Of a DNA stretch of 64,000 nucleotides, positions 54,085 through 61,585 are shown in pieces. Every line of letters starts with the position of its first letter. Within the stretch, counting starts at the first letter, position 1. The translations under genes were made by a program, and so were the position numbers. The DNA lies in contig CAJUJY010000014.1 in assembly GCA_910586555.1 (NCBI GenBank), forward strand, positions 4,226 through 68,225, read 5' to 3'. Origin of the DNA: an uncultured Lachnospiraceae bacterium. GTDB lineage: Bacteria > Bacillota > Clostridia > Lachnospirales > Lachnospiraceae. The notes under the pieces were generated by a model, which made no database searches, had not been told where the DNA came from, and worked only from the letters and a program-made list of their open reading frames with translations.

Positions 54085-54172
54085 AACCTCATTAAGTAAG
54101 CCCTTTACAATACATGCTTCTTAAGCGGTGGGTTTAGGACTTACTTATTGACAAGACTGGATTAATAAGGTT
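54085..54172 (+). repeat. dispersed repeat (family R), compact copy
   Basis: AACCTCATTA (54085-54094) and TAATAAGGTT (54163-54172) are inverted repeats with one mismatch. AAGTAAG (54094-54100) pairs with CTTACTT (54140-54146). The left 65 bases are almost the same as 17129-17190, but the variable hairpin is absent. Confidence 0.65.
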
Positions 54173-54330
54173 AGCTTATAGATATGTTTATATTTACTAT
54201 ATTATACTATACAAATCAATATATGTAAATATAAAAACAATATTTATTTCATAAGTTTTTAATTGTGGATAAACAGGAGATAATTTATAGTTATCCTATG
54301 TTAGCTTTTTGTATATGTTTTAGTTTGTGT

Positions 54331-54497
54331 ACATGCAGCAGTTTTATATATTTTCTGTAGCAGGCACGTTCCCACTACGATATGCGCACAACACTATATA
54401 TAGTGTTAGCAGTGCATAAGGCCTGTAAAAAACCAGGCCTAAGCACTGGCGGCGCTATAGTGCCTTTCACAGAAAATATATAAAACTGTCTGCATGT
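54331..54497. ncRNA. 167-nt branched stem structure
   Basis: The arms 54331-54358 and 54469-54497 pair over 28 bp with a single bulged base. Enclosed are AGGCAC (54362-54367) / GTGCCT (54460-54465), an 18-base palindrome centred on TATATA (54390-54407), and a hairpin CAGTGC/GCACTG (54410-54415, 54443-54448) with AGGCCTG/CAGGCCT inside (54419-54425, 54434-54440). Whether it is an RNA gene or a DNA element cannot be told without expression data. Confidence 0.45.
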
Positions 54498-54615
54498 TAT
54501 TACGTTTTATGGAAAATATTTTATCCAGAATAAAAAATTACTGTACATTTAAAACTGGCAGCCAGTAAAATATAAAACATTATCTGGTAGTTATCTGTGC
54601 TGGTATTTTTTCATA

Positions 54616-54681
54616 AGGTTTAAACCATGTGAAGAATTTTTATGTCATGTGTAAAAAACATTTCTTCACTGTCTTAAACCT
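54616..54681. other. two-part hairpin within the structured segment
   Basis: AGGTTTAA (54616-54623) pairs with TTAAACCT (54674-54681), and inside it GTGAAGAA (54629-54636) pairs with TTCTTCAC (54662-54669), leaving a 25-base loop. Confidence 0.5.
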
Positions 54682-54823
54682 GGTATCCAATGTTTCTGTA
54701 AAACATTTGTTTTATAGAAGCATTTAGATTTTTATGCACTGTTACGTGTGTAACTGTGGAGTAATGCCATTAAGTCCAGGAATATGCAAAAAATATTTTT
54801 ATAAACTGTCAAAACGTATATTA

Positions 54824-54969
54824 CCTGGCAAAGGCCAGATGTAATCCTAAAAGGCAACTGTACGGGGCCGCCGGCGTTTAAACCTGGTCTTTTCAGATTT
54901 TACGCGCCGTTGCGTGAACCCGTCCAAGCGGAAGCGGGTTGCCTGTAGGATTACTTTGGACTTGCCAGG
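54824..54969 (+). ncRNA. candidate structured RNA with long closing stem and GC-rich core
   Basis: Paired segments in order: CCTGGCAA (54824-54831) / TTGCCAGG (54962-54969); CCAGA / TTTGG with a G-U pair on plus; GTAATCCTA (54841-54849) / TAGGATTAC (54946-54954); GGCAAC (54853-54858) / GTTGCC (54938-54943). The core has CGGCG (54872-54876) / CGCCG (54905-54909) and two hairpins, ACGC/GCGT and AACCCG/CGGGTT. The last competes with GGCAAC/GTTGCC. The GC content is far above the flanks. The form is that of a riboswitch or small structured RNA; I could not match it to a known class. Confidence 0.5.
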
Positions 54970-55220
54970 GCATAATACTTTAACCTCCCATTTAAAACAA
55001 ACCTTGGATAACTATAAATTATCTATTACTTGTATTATAACCAGTAAAACAGCTATATTAAATAATTTTATAAACTATAGTTTTGTTTCTATAAATTACA
55101 GTCTGGCCGGATTGTTGACCTGTATTGTAATTAATGTTATTATTCATTTAAAACCTGGTTTTATTTAGCAAGAAAGGTATAAAACAGTATAATTGCTGTT
55201 TTTGCGGAAATGGGGGAAAT

Positions 55221-55709
55221 ATGGATAAAAAGAATAATATCACAGGTATTAACAGAAGGGAAGCTGCAATGGAAAATTTTCTAAAGGGCTATAACTGTAC
55301 GCAGTCAGTGCTTCTGGCTTTTGAAGACTTACTGCCTATGGAGAACAGAAAGGAAATTATCTGCATGGCATCTTCTTTTGGCGGGGGCATGGGCCGTTTA
55401 AGGGAAGTATGTGGTTCTGTAAGCGGAATGTTTCTTGTTGCAGGGCTTTTATATGGATATGAAGGCCCGGAAACTGGACAGAAGAAAACAGAACTTTATA
55501 CAAGAATACAGGAACTTGCCCATAGGTTTGAAGAACAGAATGGTTCTATTGTATGCAGGGAATTGTTAGGTTTAGATGTTAAAAGGGAAAAACCTGTACC
55601 AGAAGCCAGGACAGATGAATATTATAAAAAACGTCCATGTAAAGAATTAATTGGAATGGCAGCGGGGATTTTAGAGGATTTTATAAATGGAAACCAGGCA
55701 GATGCCTAG
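55221..55709 (+). CDS. C_GCAxxG_C_C family protein
   Basis: This 162-residue protein has the pattern of the C-GCAxxG-C-C (split-Soret-like) family: YNCTQSVLLAF near residue 28, FGGGMGRLREVCGSVSGMFL near residues 57-76, and C-terminal cysteines (IVCRELLG and RPCKELI). Family members are thought to bind metal or redox cofactors through these cysteines; their reaction is not established. The start follows GGGGGAAAT. It stands about 85 bases before the metal transporter ATPase gene in the same direction, and 250 bases after a structured RNA candidate. Confidence 0.88.
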   Translation: MDKKNNITGINRREAAMENFLKGYNCTQSVLLAFEDLLPMENRKEIICMASSFGGGMGRLREVCGSVSGMFLVAGLLYGYEGPETGQKKTELYTRIQELAHRFEEQNGSIVCRELLGLDVKREKPVPEARTDEYYKKRPCKELIGMAAGILEDFINGNQADA

Positions 55710-55805
55710 AGGCATATTAATATTCTTGACAAACCAGGCATAACCATATAAAATGAAAAAGGTTTTCAATTTATTGGGTAAAACAGTGCAAAGGTGAGGT
55801 CTAAA

Positions 55806-56507
55806 ATGGATAATGGCAAATGCCTGGTTTCATGTGTCAAGGCTGGTCTTGGATATGATAATAAGGCAATTATAGAAAACTTTGATTTTGATGTTTATGA
55901 GGGTGATTATGTATGCGTAGTAGGGGAAAATGGTTCTGGCAAAAGTACGCTTATAAAAACTATACTTGGGCTTATTAAGCCTGTAAGCGGACAGGCCAGG
56001 CTGCATGGCACTTTAAAAAATGGTGCTATTGGCTATCTGCCACAGCAGACACAGGTACAGAAACATTTTCCGGCAAGTGTTATGGAAGTGGTAATGTCAG
56101 GTTTTTTAAATAAAGTAAAGTGGAAACCCTTATTTGGAAAGGCTGAGAAGAAAAAAGCGTTAAAAAACCTGGACAGAATGGAAGTGCTTAGTTTAAAGAA
56201 TAAATGCTATGGTGAACTTTCAGGTGGCCAGCAGCAGAGGGTACTTCTGGCAAGGGCACTTTGTGCAGCAGAAAAAATCCTTGTGCTTGATGAACCAGTA
56301 ACAGGGCTTGATCCTGCTGCTGCTGCTGCCATGTATGCTATTTTGCAGGATTTAAATAATGAAGGAATGGCTATTGTAATGGTAACACATGATTTAAAAA
56401 GCATTGTAAACAGGGCAGGTAAAATACTTCATATAAGTGAAGGCGGATATTTTTATGGCACTGTAGATGAATATATGGAATCAGGCTATTCCAAAATATT
56501 TGTTTAA
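55806..56507 (+). CDS. metal ABC transporter ATP-binding protein (ZnuC/MntB type)
   Basis: ATG 55806 is preferred over GTG 55794, since AAGGTGAGG lies 6 bases before it. The 233-residue ATPase has Walker A GENGSGKSTLIKTIL, the Q-loop region GYLPQQTQVQKHFPASV, signature LSGGQQQRVLLARAL, Walker B ILVLDEPVTGLDP and VTHDL. The motif after the Q-loop is that of Zn/Mn/Fe importers. The permease follows. No substrate-binding protein gene is next to the pair. Confidence 0.92.
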   Translation: MDNGKCLVSCVKAGLGYDNKAIIENFDFDVYEGDYVCVVGENGSGKSTLIKTILGLIKPVSGQARLHGTLKNGAIGYLPQQTQVQKHFPASVMEVVMSGFLNKVKWKPLFGKAEKKKALKNLDRMEVLSLKNKCYGELSGGQQQRVLLARALCAAEKILVLDEPVTGLDPAAAAAMYAILQDLNNEGMAIVMVTHDLKSIVNRAGKILHISEGGYFYGTVDEYMESGYSKIFV

Positions 56508-56529
56508 ATAAAATAGAAAGAGGTAATTT

Positions 56530-57357
56530 ATGGAAGCAATTATCCAGATGATGTCATATCCATTTATTGTAAGGGCTTTTATTGTTGGAATACTTGTATC
56601 ATTATGTGCTGCCCTGCTTGGTGTAAGTCTTGTATTAAAACAGTATTCAATGATTGGTGACGGTCTTTCACATGTTTCATATGGTGCGCTTTCAGTTGCA
56701 GCTGCTTGCGGGATAGCACCGCTTAAGCTGTCAATACCAGTTGTTATAGCAGCAGCATTTATACTCTTGCGCATGAATGAAAACGGGGCAGTAAAGTCAG
56801 ATGCTGCCATTGCTGCAATGTCTGCATCAGCACTTGCTATTGGTGTTACTGTAACATCATTTACAACAGGCATGACTACGGATATATGCAGCTATATGTT
56901 TGGAAGTATACTTGCAATGTCACAAGAAGATGTAGTTTTAAGTGTAATATTATCAATAACTGTACTTATTTTATTTATATTTTGTTACCATAGTATTTTT
57001 GCAGTAACATTTGATGAAGGTTTTGCAAGGGCAACAGGGGTAAAAGTGTCATTTTATAATACAATGGTTTCTGTGCTTACAGCAGTAACTATTGTACTTG
57101 GAATACAGATGATGGGTGCAATGCTGGTTTCAAGCCTTGTTATATTTCCTGCGCTTTCTTCAATGAGGCTTTTTAAAAGTTTTAAAAGTGTAATGTTATC
57201 ATCAGGCATACTTGCAGTAATATGCTTTTGTGCTGGAATAATTGTTTCATATAATTATTCAGTGCCTGCTGGTGCAAGCGTGGTGCTTGCAAACCTTTGT
57301 GTATTTGTAATATTCCTGGCATTACAGAAGTTAAAAATAATAATAAAGGCAACATAG
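56530..57357 (+). CDS. metal ABC transporter permease (ZnuB type)
   Basis: The 275-residue membrane protein has about eight helices. The N-terminal AFIVGILVSLCAALLGVSLV and SMIGDGLSHVSYGALSVAA are the hallmark of the ZnuB/TroC/MntC family. The helix with FDEGFARATGVK and LGIQMMGAMLVSSLVIFPAL are also typical. It is coupled to the ATPase gene with 22 bases between. The metal could be zinc, manganese or iron; no regulator or Zur box was recognised. Confidence 0.93.
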   Translation: MEAIIQMMSYPFIVRAFIVGILVSLCAALLGVSLVLKQYSMIGDGLSHVSYGALSVAAACGIAPLKLSIPVVIAAAFILLRMNENGAVKSDAAIAAMSASALAIGVTVTSFTTGMTTDICSYMFGSILAMSQEDVVLSVILSITVLILFIFCYHSIFAVTFDEGFARATGVKVSFYNTMVSVLTAVTIVLGIQMMGAMLVSSLVIFPALSSMRLFKSFKSVMLSSGILAVICFCAGIIVSYNYSVPAGASVVLANLCVFVIFLALQKLKIIIKAT

Positions 57358-57383
57358 GCAGGAAATGCAAAAAGGAAGTTCAG

Positions 57384-57437
57384 GATTTATGCCTGCGGCA
57401 AGTGGGCTGTGGGTACTGGAAAGGTATGGATACTTTT
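57384..57437 (+). promoter_or_regulatory. conserved intercistronic leader element, copy 5 (before HIT gene)
   Basis: GATTTATGCCTGCGGCAAG ... GCTGTGGGTACTGGAAAGG ... ACTTTT ends at ATG 57438. ATGCCT pairs with AGGTAT: compared with copy 3, both arms have changed (G to A on the left, C to T on the right) while pairing is kept, once as G-U. This supports a functional stem. Confidence 0.75.
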
Positions 57438-57845
57438 ATGTGTGAATTTTGTCAGATTATAAATAAAGAAAGAACGGCGTATATTGTATATGAAGATGAA
57501 AAATTAGTGTCTTTTTTAGATGCAGATCCAATTAATGAAGGACATGTGCTGGTAGTGCCAAAGGAACATGTAGATTCACTTGATAAAATGCAGGATAATA
57601 CACTATCAGATGTAATGTCAGTATCAAAAAAGATTGTTAAAGCGTTATGTGAAATATATGGCAGTGATGGTTATAGTATTATGCAGAATGGTGGGAAGTT
57701 CTGTGATTATGGGCATATACACTTCCATATATTCCCAAGGTATGAAAATGATGGCTTTGGGTTTACATATCCAGAAGGTTCATTTGAATACTCTGGCGTT
57801 GTGGCAGAAAGATTAAAGAAAAAATTAACAGATACAAATATATAG
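57438..57845 (+). CDS. HIT-family nucleotide-binding protein
   Basis: ATG 57438 is chosen because the leader ends there and the family starts with FCQIINKERTAYIVYEDEK. The 135-residue protein carries the triad motif HIHFHIF (His93, His95, His97) after a NGGKFCDYG segment. HIT proteins of this branch hydrolyse AMP-NH2 or related dinucleotide conjugates. A Cys-x-x-Cys-like start (MCEFCQ) may hold zinc. Length and fold are normal. Confidence 0.93.
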   Translation: MCEFCQIINKERTAYIVYEDEKLVSFLDADPINEGHVLVVPKEHVDSLDKMQDNTLSDVMSVSKKIVKALCEIYGSDGYSIMQNGGKFCDYGHIHFHIFPRYENDGFGFTYPEGSFEYSGVVAERLKKKLTDTNI

Positions 57846-57922
57846 TTATAAACAGGTGTAAGATTATAGGAATTAAAGGCTGTTTTTAGCATTTTTAGTA
57901 AAAAAGAAGGTGTTAATAATTT

Positions 57923-59623
57923 ATGATAAAAATGTCACAGGTAAAAGTTCCTGTAAAATCCCTTTTAAAAGTTTTACCAGTACAGGCTGTTAAACATAGT
58001 ATTATTACAGAAGCAGAGGAAAAGCTTGTAATGCAGTCTGCCTGTAAAATCCTTGGAATAAAAGAAGAAATAAAGAACTTTAAAATAAAAAAGAAATCAC
58101 TTGACGCCAGGAAGAAAAACAGCCAGGGTAATAATATTTATTATATTTACCAGGTGAAGCTAAGCTGTAATAATGAACAGAAACTGGTTAAGCGTTATGG
58201 AAAGAATGATGTTTTATTTATTCCAGGAAACAGCATGGAAAATGAAGCTGTAAAAGGAAAAGATAATATTTATAATATAAATATAAAAAGCGGCAGCACA
58301 GGCAGGAAACATGTACTTGTTGCAGGTTCCGGGCCAGCCGGCCTTTTTGCTGCACTTGTACTTGCAAGGGCCGGACTTAATCCTGTTATTATTGAAAGGG
58401 GCCAGGATATTAAAAAACGTAAAAAGGCTGTTGCAGATTTCTGGAATGTTGGTTTATTAAACCCTGAGTGCAATGTACAGTTTGGAGAAGGCGGGGCAGG
58501 TACATTTTCAGATGGTAAACTTAATACACTGGTTAAAGACAAAGACGGGCATAACCATATGGTGTTAAAAACATTTGCAGAGTTTGGCGCGCCTTCTGAA
58601 ATACTTTACTTAAATAAACCACATATAGGCACAGACAGGCTTGGAAAAGTTATAGAGGCAATGCGCAATGAAATAACCAGGCTTGGCGGCACTGTGCTTT
58701 TTAATACAAAATTAACAGATATTATATATAAAGATAGCAGATTAAACGGCGTAAAGATTGCAAAAATTACTGGAAATGGCATTTGCACTGGTGAAGATAA
58801 GATAAAATGTTCACATCTGGTTCTTGCTATAGGGCATAGTGCGCGTGACACATTTTACAGTCTTTATAATAATGGTATTTATATAGAACCAAAAGCATTT
58901 GCAATAGGAGTACGTATAGAGCACCCACAGGATATTATTGGTTTAAGCCAGTATGGGGAATTATATAAAGAGCTTCCGCCAGCAGATTACAAGCTTGCAT
59001 ACACAACAAAAGCAGGACGTGGAGTATATTCATTCTGCATGTGCCCAGGGGGATATGTTGTCAATGCATCATCAGAACCTGGAAGGCTTGCAGTAAATGG
59101 AATGAGTAATTATGCACGTGATGGCAGAAATGCAAACAGTGCAATAGTGGTTACTATTTCACCAGAGGATTTTAAAGGACAGGGGGCACTTGCTGGTATA
59201 GAGTTCCAGCGCAGATGGGAAGAAGAAGCATATAAACAGGCAGGGGGCAAAATTCCTGTACAGCTTTTTGGTGACTTCTGCAATAATATAAAAAGTACTG
59301 GTTTTGGGGAGATAATTCCTGATATAAAAGGCAGTTACGGATTTGCCAATACAAGGGCTGTAATTCCTTCTGTAATTGGTGATTCTATAGAAGAGGGGAT
59401 AATACAGTTTGGAAAAAGGATTAAAGGATATTCAAGGGAAGATGCCATAATCTCAGGAATTGAAAGCAGAACTTCTTCCCCAGTAAGGATAGTGCGCGAT
59501 AAAACTTTCCAGGCAAATATAAAAGGGGTTTACCCATGTGGTGAAGGAGCAGGCTATGCAGGGGGCATAACTTCCGCAGCAGCAGATGGAATACGTGTTG
59601 CAGAAGCAGTTATAAATTTGTAA
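57923..59623 (+). CDS. FAD-dependent dehydrogenase (COG2509 type)
   Basis: This 566-residue flavoprotein has a Rossmann FAD motif VAGSGPAGLFAALVLARAG near residue 134, with ERGQDIKKR after it. The family segments NVQFGEGGAGTFSDGKLNT and AIGHSARDTF, and the C-terminal PCGEGAGYAGGITSAAADGI, are all present. The first 110 residues form an alpha/beta region typical of this uncharacterised but widespread group. The substrate is unknown. It lies alone between the HIT gene and the Rpn pseudogene; start ATG 57923 is preceded only by a weak site. Confidence 0.9.
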   Translation: MIKMSQVKVPVKSLLKVLPVQAVKHSIITEAEEKLVMQSACKILGIKEEIKNFKIKKKSLDARKKNSQGNNIYYIYQVKLSCNNEQKLVKRYGKNDVLFIPGNSMENEAVKGKDNIYNINIKSGSTGRKHVLVAGSGPAGLFAALVLARAGLNPVIIERGQDIKKRKKAVADFWNVGLLNPECNVQFGEGGAGTFSDGKLNTLVKDKDGHNHMVLKTFAEFGAPSEILYLNKPHIGTDRLGKVIEAMRNEITRLGGTVLFNTKLTDIIYKDSRLNGVKIAKITGNGICTGEDKIKCSHLVLAIGHSARDTFYSLYNNGIYIEPKAFAIGVRIEHPQDIIGLSQYGELYKELPPADYKLAYTTKAGRGVYSFCMCPGGYVVNASSEPGRLAVNGMSNYARDGRNANSAIVVTISPEDFKGQGALAGIEFQRRWEEEAYKQAGGKIPVQLFGDFCNNIKSTGFGEIIPDIKGSYGFANTRAVIPSVIGDSIEEGIIQFGKRIKGYSREDAIISGIESRTSSPVRIVRDKTFQANIKGVYPCGEGAGYAGGITSAAADGIRVAEAVINL

Positions 59624-59636
59624 TTATATTTTTATA

Positions 59637-60236
59637 ATGGTTCTATTAGCAAAGAGATTATTGAAAAATATAGGAGAAAGTGGATTTTATAAGACGGATA
59701 AACTGCTTCCTGTCATTACCCTGGTTATATTCTGGGGAGCGGAAAAAAGGGATGCACCATTGTCGTTAAAAGAAATGTATGCTGAAGCTGATGAAACCAT
59801 TATGAAGTATGTACCTGATTACAAGGTTAATTTAATTGCACCAGAACAAATGACAGAGGAAGAAATCCGGTAGTTTAAAACAAGCCTGAAAGAAGTAATG
59901 CTTTACATAAAATATTCCCAGGATAAGGCTAAATTACAAGAAGTGGTACAGGCGGATAAGGGGTTTAAAAGTTTAGACCGGATGGCAGCAGAAGTAATCA
60001 ATGTCACAACTAACTCAGAATTAAGATATCCTAAAGGAAAGGAGAGGGTAAATATGTGTGCAGCAATAGAAGAAATAAGGTCAGATAGTAAACTTGAAGG
60101 CAAACTTGAAGGTGCTGTTGAAACATGCCAGAGATTTAATATGTCATTGCGGGAAACAGTCAAATATATTTCTGGTAACTATAGTTTATCTTTACAAGAA
60201 GCAGAAAAAAAGGTAACAAGTTACTGGAAAGAATAA
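59637..60236 (+). pseudogene. Rpn/PD-(D/E)XK nuclease-transposase remnant with internal stop
   Basis: The first part (LPVITLVIFWGAEKRDAPLS ... LIAPEQMTEEEIR) stops at TAG 59871-59873, and the same frame continues with LKEVMLYIKYSQDKAKLQEV to 60236. Together these match the middle and C-terminal part of Rpn-type recombination-promoting nuclease/transposase proteins. The N-terminal catalytic part is missing, and there is no good ribosome binding site. It is a degenerate gene, inactivated by truncation and one nonsense codon. Confidence 0.75.
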
Positions 60237-60254
60237 TATAAGGGATAGTATAAA

Positions 60255-60476
60255 ATGAATGAAGTAAAAATTGCAAGGATTAATGAATTATACCATAAGT
60301 CAAAAAATGAAGGGCTTTCACCAGAGGAGGCAAAGGAACAGAAAGAGCTTAGAAGTGAATATATTGCTTCTGTAAGAAATAATTTAAAAGGTCAGCTTGA
60401 TAGCATAACAGTAGTAAACCCTGATGGTACAAGCAGGAATTTAGGCATGGAACATAAAAAAAGAACATTACATTAA
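60255..60476 (+). CDS. UPF0291 (DUF896, YnzC-like) protein
   Basis: This 73-residue helical-hairpin protein has KIARINELYHKSKNEGLSPE and ELRSEYIASVRNNLKGQLDS, the complete signature of the YnzC family of Firmicutes. The function is unknown. In Bacillus subtilis a member lies in the SOS-induced yneA operon, but no SOS genes are next to it here. Confidence 0.9.
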   Translation: MNEVKIARINELYHKSKNEGLSPEEAKEQKELRSEYIASVRNNLKGQLDSITVVNPDGTSRNLGMEHKKRTLH

Positions 60477-60527
60477 TATCAGAAGGGGTGGTTTTTAATC
60501 CGCCAGTTAGTTTATTAAGGTAAAATA

Positions 60528-60995
60528 ATGAATAAATTGTTATTAGAAAGTATTAAAATAGCAATGGTTTATTACAGGAATAAACCAGAAGATAAAGGTT
60601 TAAAGGAAGTTATACTTGCAGCAAAAACATCTATAATAATTGGTGATAATATAATATTTCTTAACGCATTAAAGAAAAACAGCCCAGAAGCCTTTAGACT
60701 GCTTGAAACATTAAAGAAAAACCTGCCAGAGGTTTCAAAGGAAATATCTTTAAATAAAGATTTGAATTATTCTGGCAGAAAGTACCAGAAGATAGAATAT
60801 TTTATATGTGATTCCTTTAATATAATGCTTACTGCATACAGTAGTAATAAAACGGGGCTTGTCTATGATATTGCAGATATGTTACAAGGAATCCCAGATC
60901 TTCAATACTGGAAAGCGGCAAAAAATATGCGCAGTTACTATAAAGTTTATGTTAAGCCAGTAGCAAAAAAATATAATTTAGATTTAAAAATATAG
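60528..60995 (+). CDS. hypothetical protein
   Basis: I do not recognise this 155-residue protein. It is basic and largely helical by eye, without membrane segments. The segment LKKNSPEAFRLLETLKKNLP is internally repetitive. It starts at ATG 60528 after a weak GGTAAA context and ends 20 bases before the cyclo-ligase gene. Composition is that of its neighbours, so it is probably a real gene, but its reading is supported mainly by length. Confidence 0.6.
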   Translation: MNKLLLESIKIAMVYYRNKPEDKGLKEVILAAKTSIIIGDNIIFLNALKKNSPEAFRLLETLKKNLPEVSKEISLNKDLNYSGRKYQKIEYFICDSFNIMLTAYSSNKTGLVYDIADMLQGIPDLQYWKAAKNMRSYYKVYVKPVAKKYNLDLKI

Positions 60996-61015
60996 AAAGC
61001 TGGTGTTAAAATAAG

Positions 61016-61576
61016 TTGGAAAATAGTAAAAATATTTTACGGAACAGGATGAAAATCCTGCGGGCAGGCATGGCGCCAGAAGAAAAGGAAGAAAAAGACA
61101 GGCTTTTATACAATAATATTATGCTTTCTGGTGTATTAAATGGGGCAGAATGGGTTTATATTTATGTGTCGTATGGAAGCGAGGCAGATACAAGGCATCT
61201 TATAAATGCACTTTTAAAACTGCCCCACAGGGTTGCAGTTCCCCGTGTTGACGGAAAGGAAATGGAATTTTATGAAATAAAGGACACTAAAGATTTAAAG
61301 CCTGGTTATAATGGCATACCAGAGCCCTTTTGTGGCAGTCCTGTTTTAAAATGTAACGGGATAATGTTTATGCCAGGCCTTGTTTTTGACAAGGCTTATG
61401 GGCGGATAGGATATGGTGGCGGGTATTATGACAGGTATCTTTACAGGCACAGGGATAATAATATTCTTAAGATTGGGGTGGCATATAGCTTCCAGGTGCT
61501 TGAAAAAGGAAGTATTCAAATGGAAGCACATGATATAAAACCGGATATTATAATTACAGAAAATGCATTATATTAG
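61016..61576 (+). CDS. 5-formyltetrahydrofolate cyclo-ligase
   Basis: This enzyme turns 5-formyl-THF into 5,10-methenyl-THF with ATP. Family marks are the N-terminal LRNRMKILRAG, the substrate segment EWVYIYVSYGSEADTRHLI, MEFYEIKDTKDLKPG, and the C-terminal FDKAYGRIGYGGGYYDRYL (about residues 123-141). The start is probably TTG 61016, because homologues begin about ten residues before the LRxR segment; ATG 61049 would be too late. The next gene begins 9 bases downstream. Confidence 0.93.
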   Translation: MENSKNILRNRMKILRAGMAPEEKEEKDRLLYNNIMLSGVLNGAEWVYIYVSYGSEADTRHLINALLKLPHRVAVPRVDGKEMEFYEIKDTKDLKPGYNGIPEPFCGSPVLKCNGIMFMPGLVFDKAYGRIGYGGGYYDRYLYRHRDNNILKIGVAYSFQVLEKGSIQMEAHDIKPDIIITENALY

Positions 61577-61585
61577 GGAGGGAAT

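Larger units (their letters stand above)
54278..55024. other. structured non-coding segment bounded by 19-bp perfect inverted repeats
   Basis: The 19 bases 54278-54296 (starting AGATAATTTATAG) are the exact reverse complement of 55006-55024. Between them are three large stem structures (54331-54497, 54616-54681, 54824-54969) and small hairpins (AATGTTT/AAACATT at 54689-54707). The only open frame (84 codons at 54914) lacks a ribosome binding site. It could be one large structured RNA, several RNAs, or a non-autonomous mobile element. The rest of the gap to 55220 is AT-rich, with nothing further seen. Confidence 0.6.

Noticed and set aside
54331..54497. CRISPR array or tRNA cluster
   Set aside because: No regularly spaced direct repeats with unique spacers, no cloverleaf with anticodon and CCA-like end, and no cas genes in the window.
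54824..54969. Signal recognition particle RNA or 6S RNA
   Set aside because: A GGAAG string is present, but the SRP tetraloop context and the 6S single open bubble are not; the branched core does not fit either.
54914..55168. 84-codon plus-strand reading frame in the structured region
   Set aside because: No ribosome binding site, and it overlaps the paired arms of the RNA candidate; composition looks non-coding.
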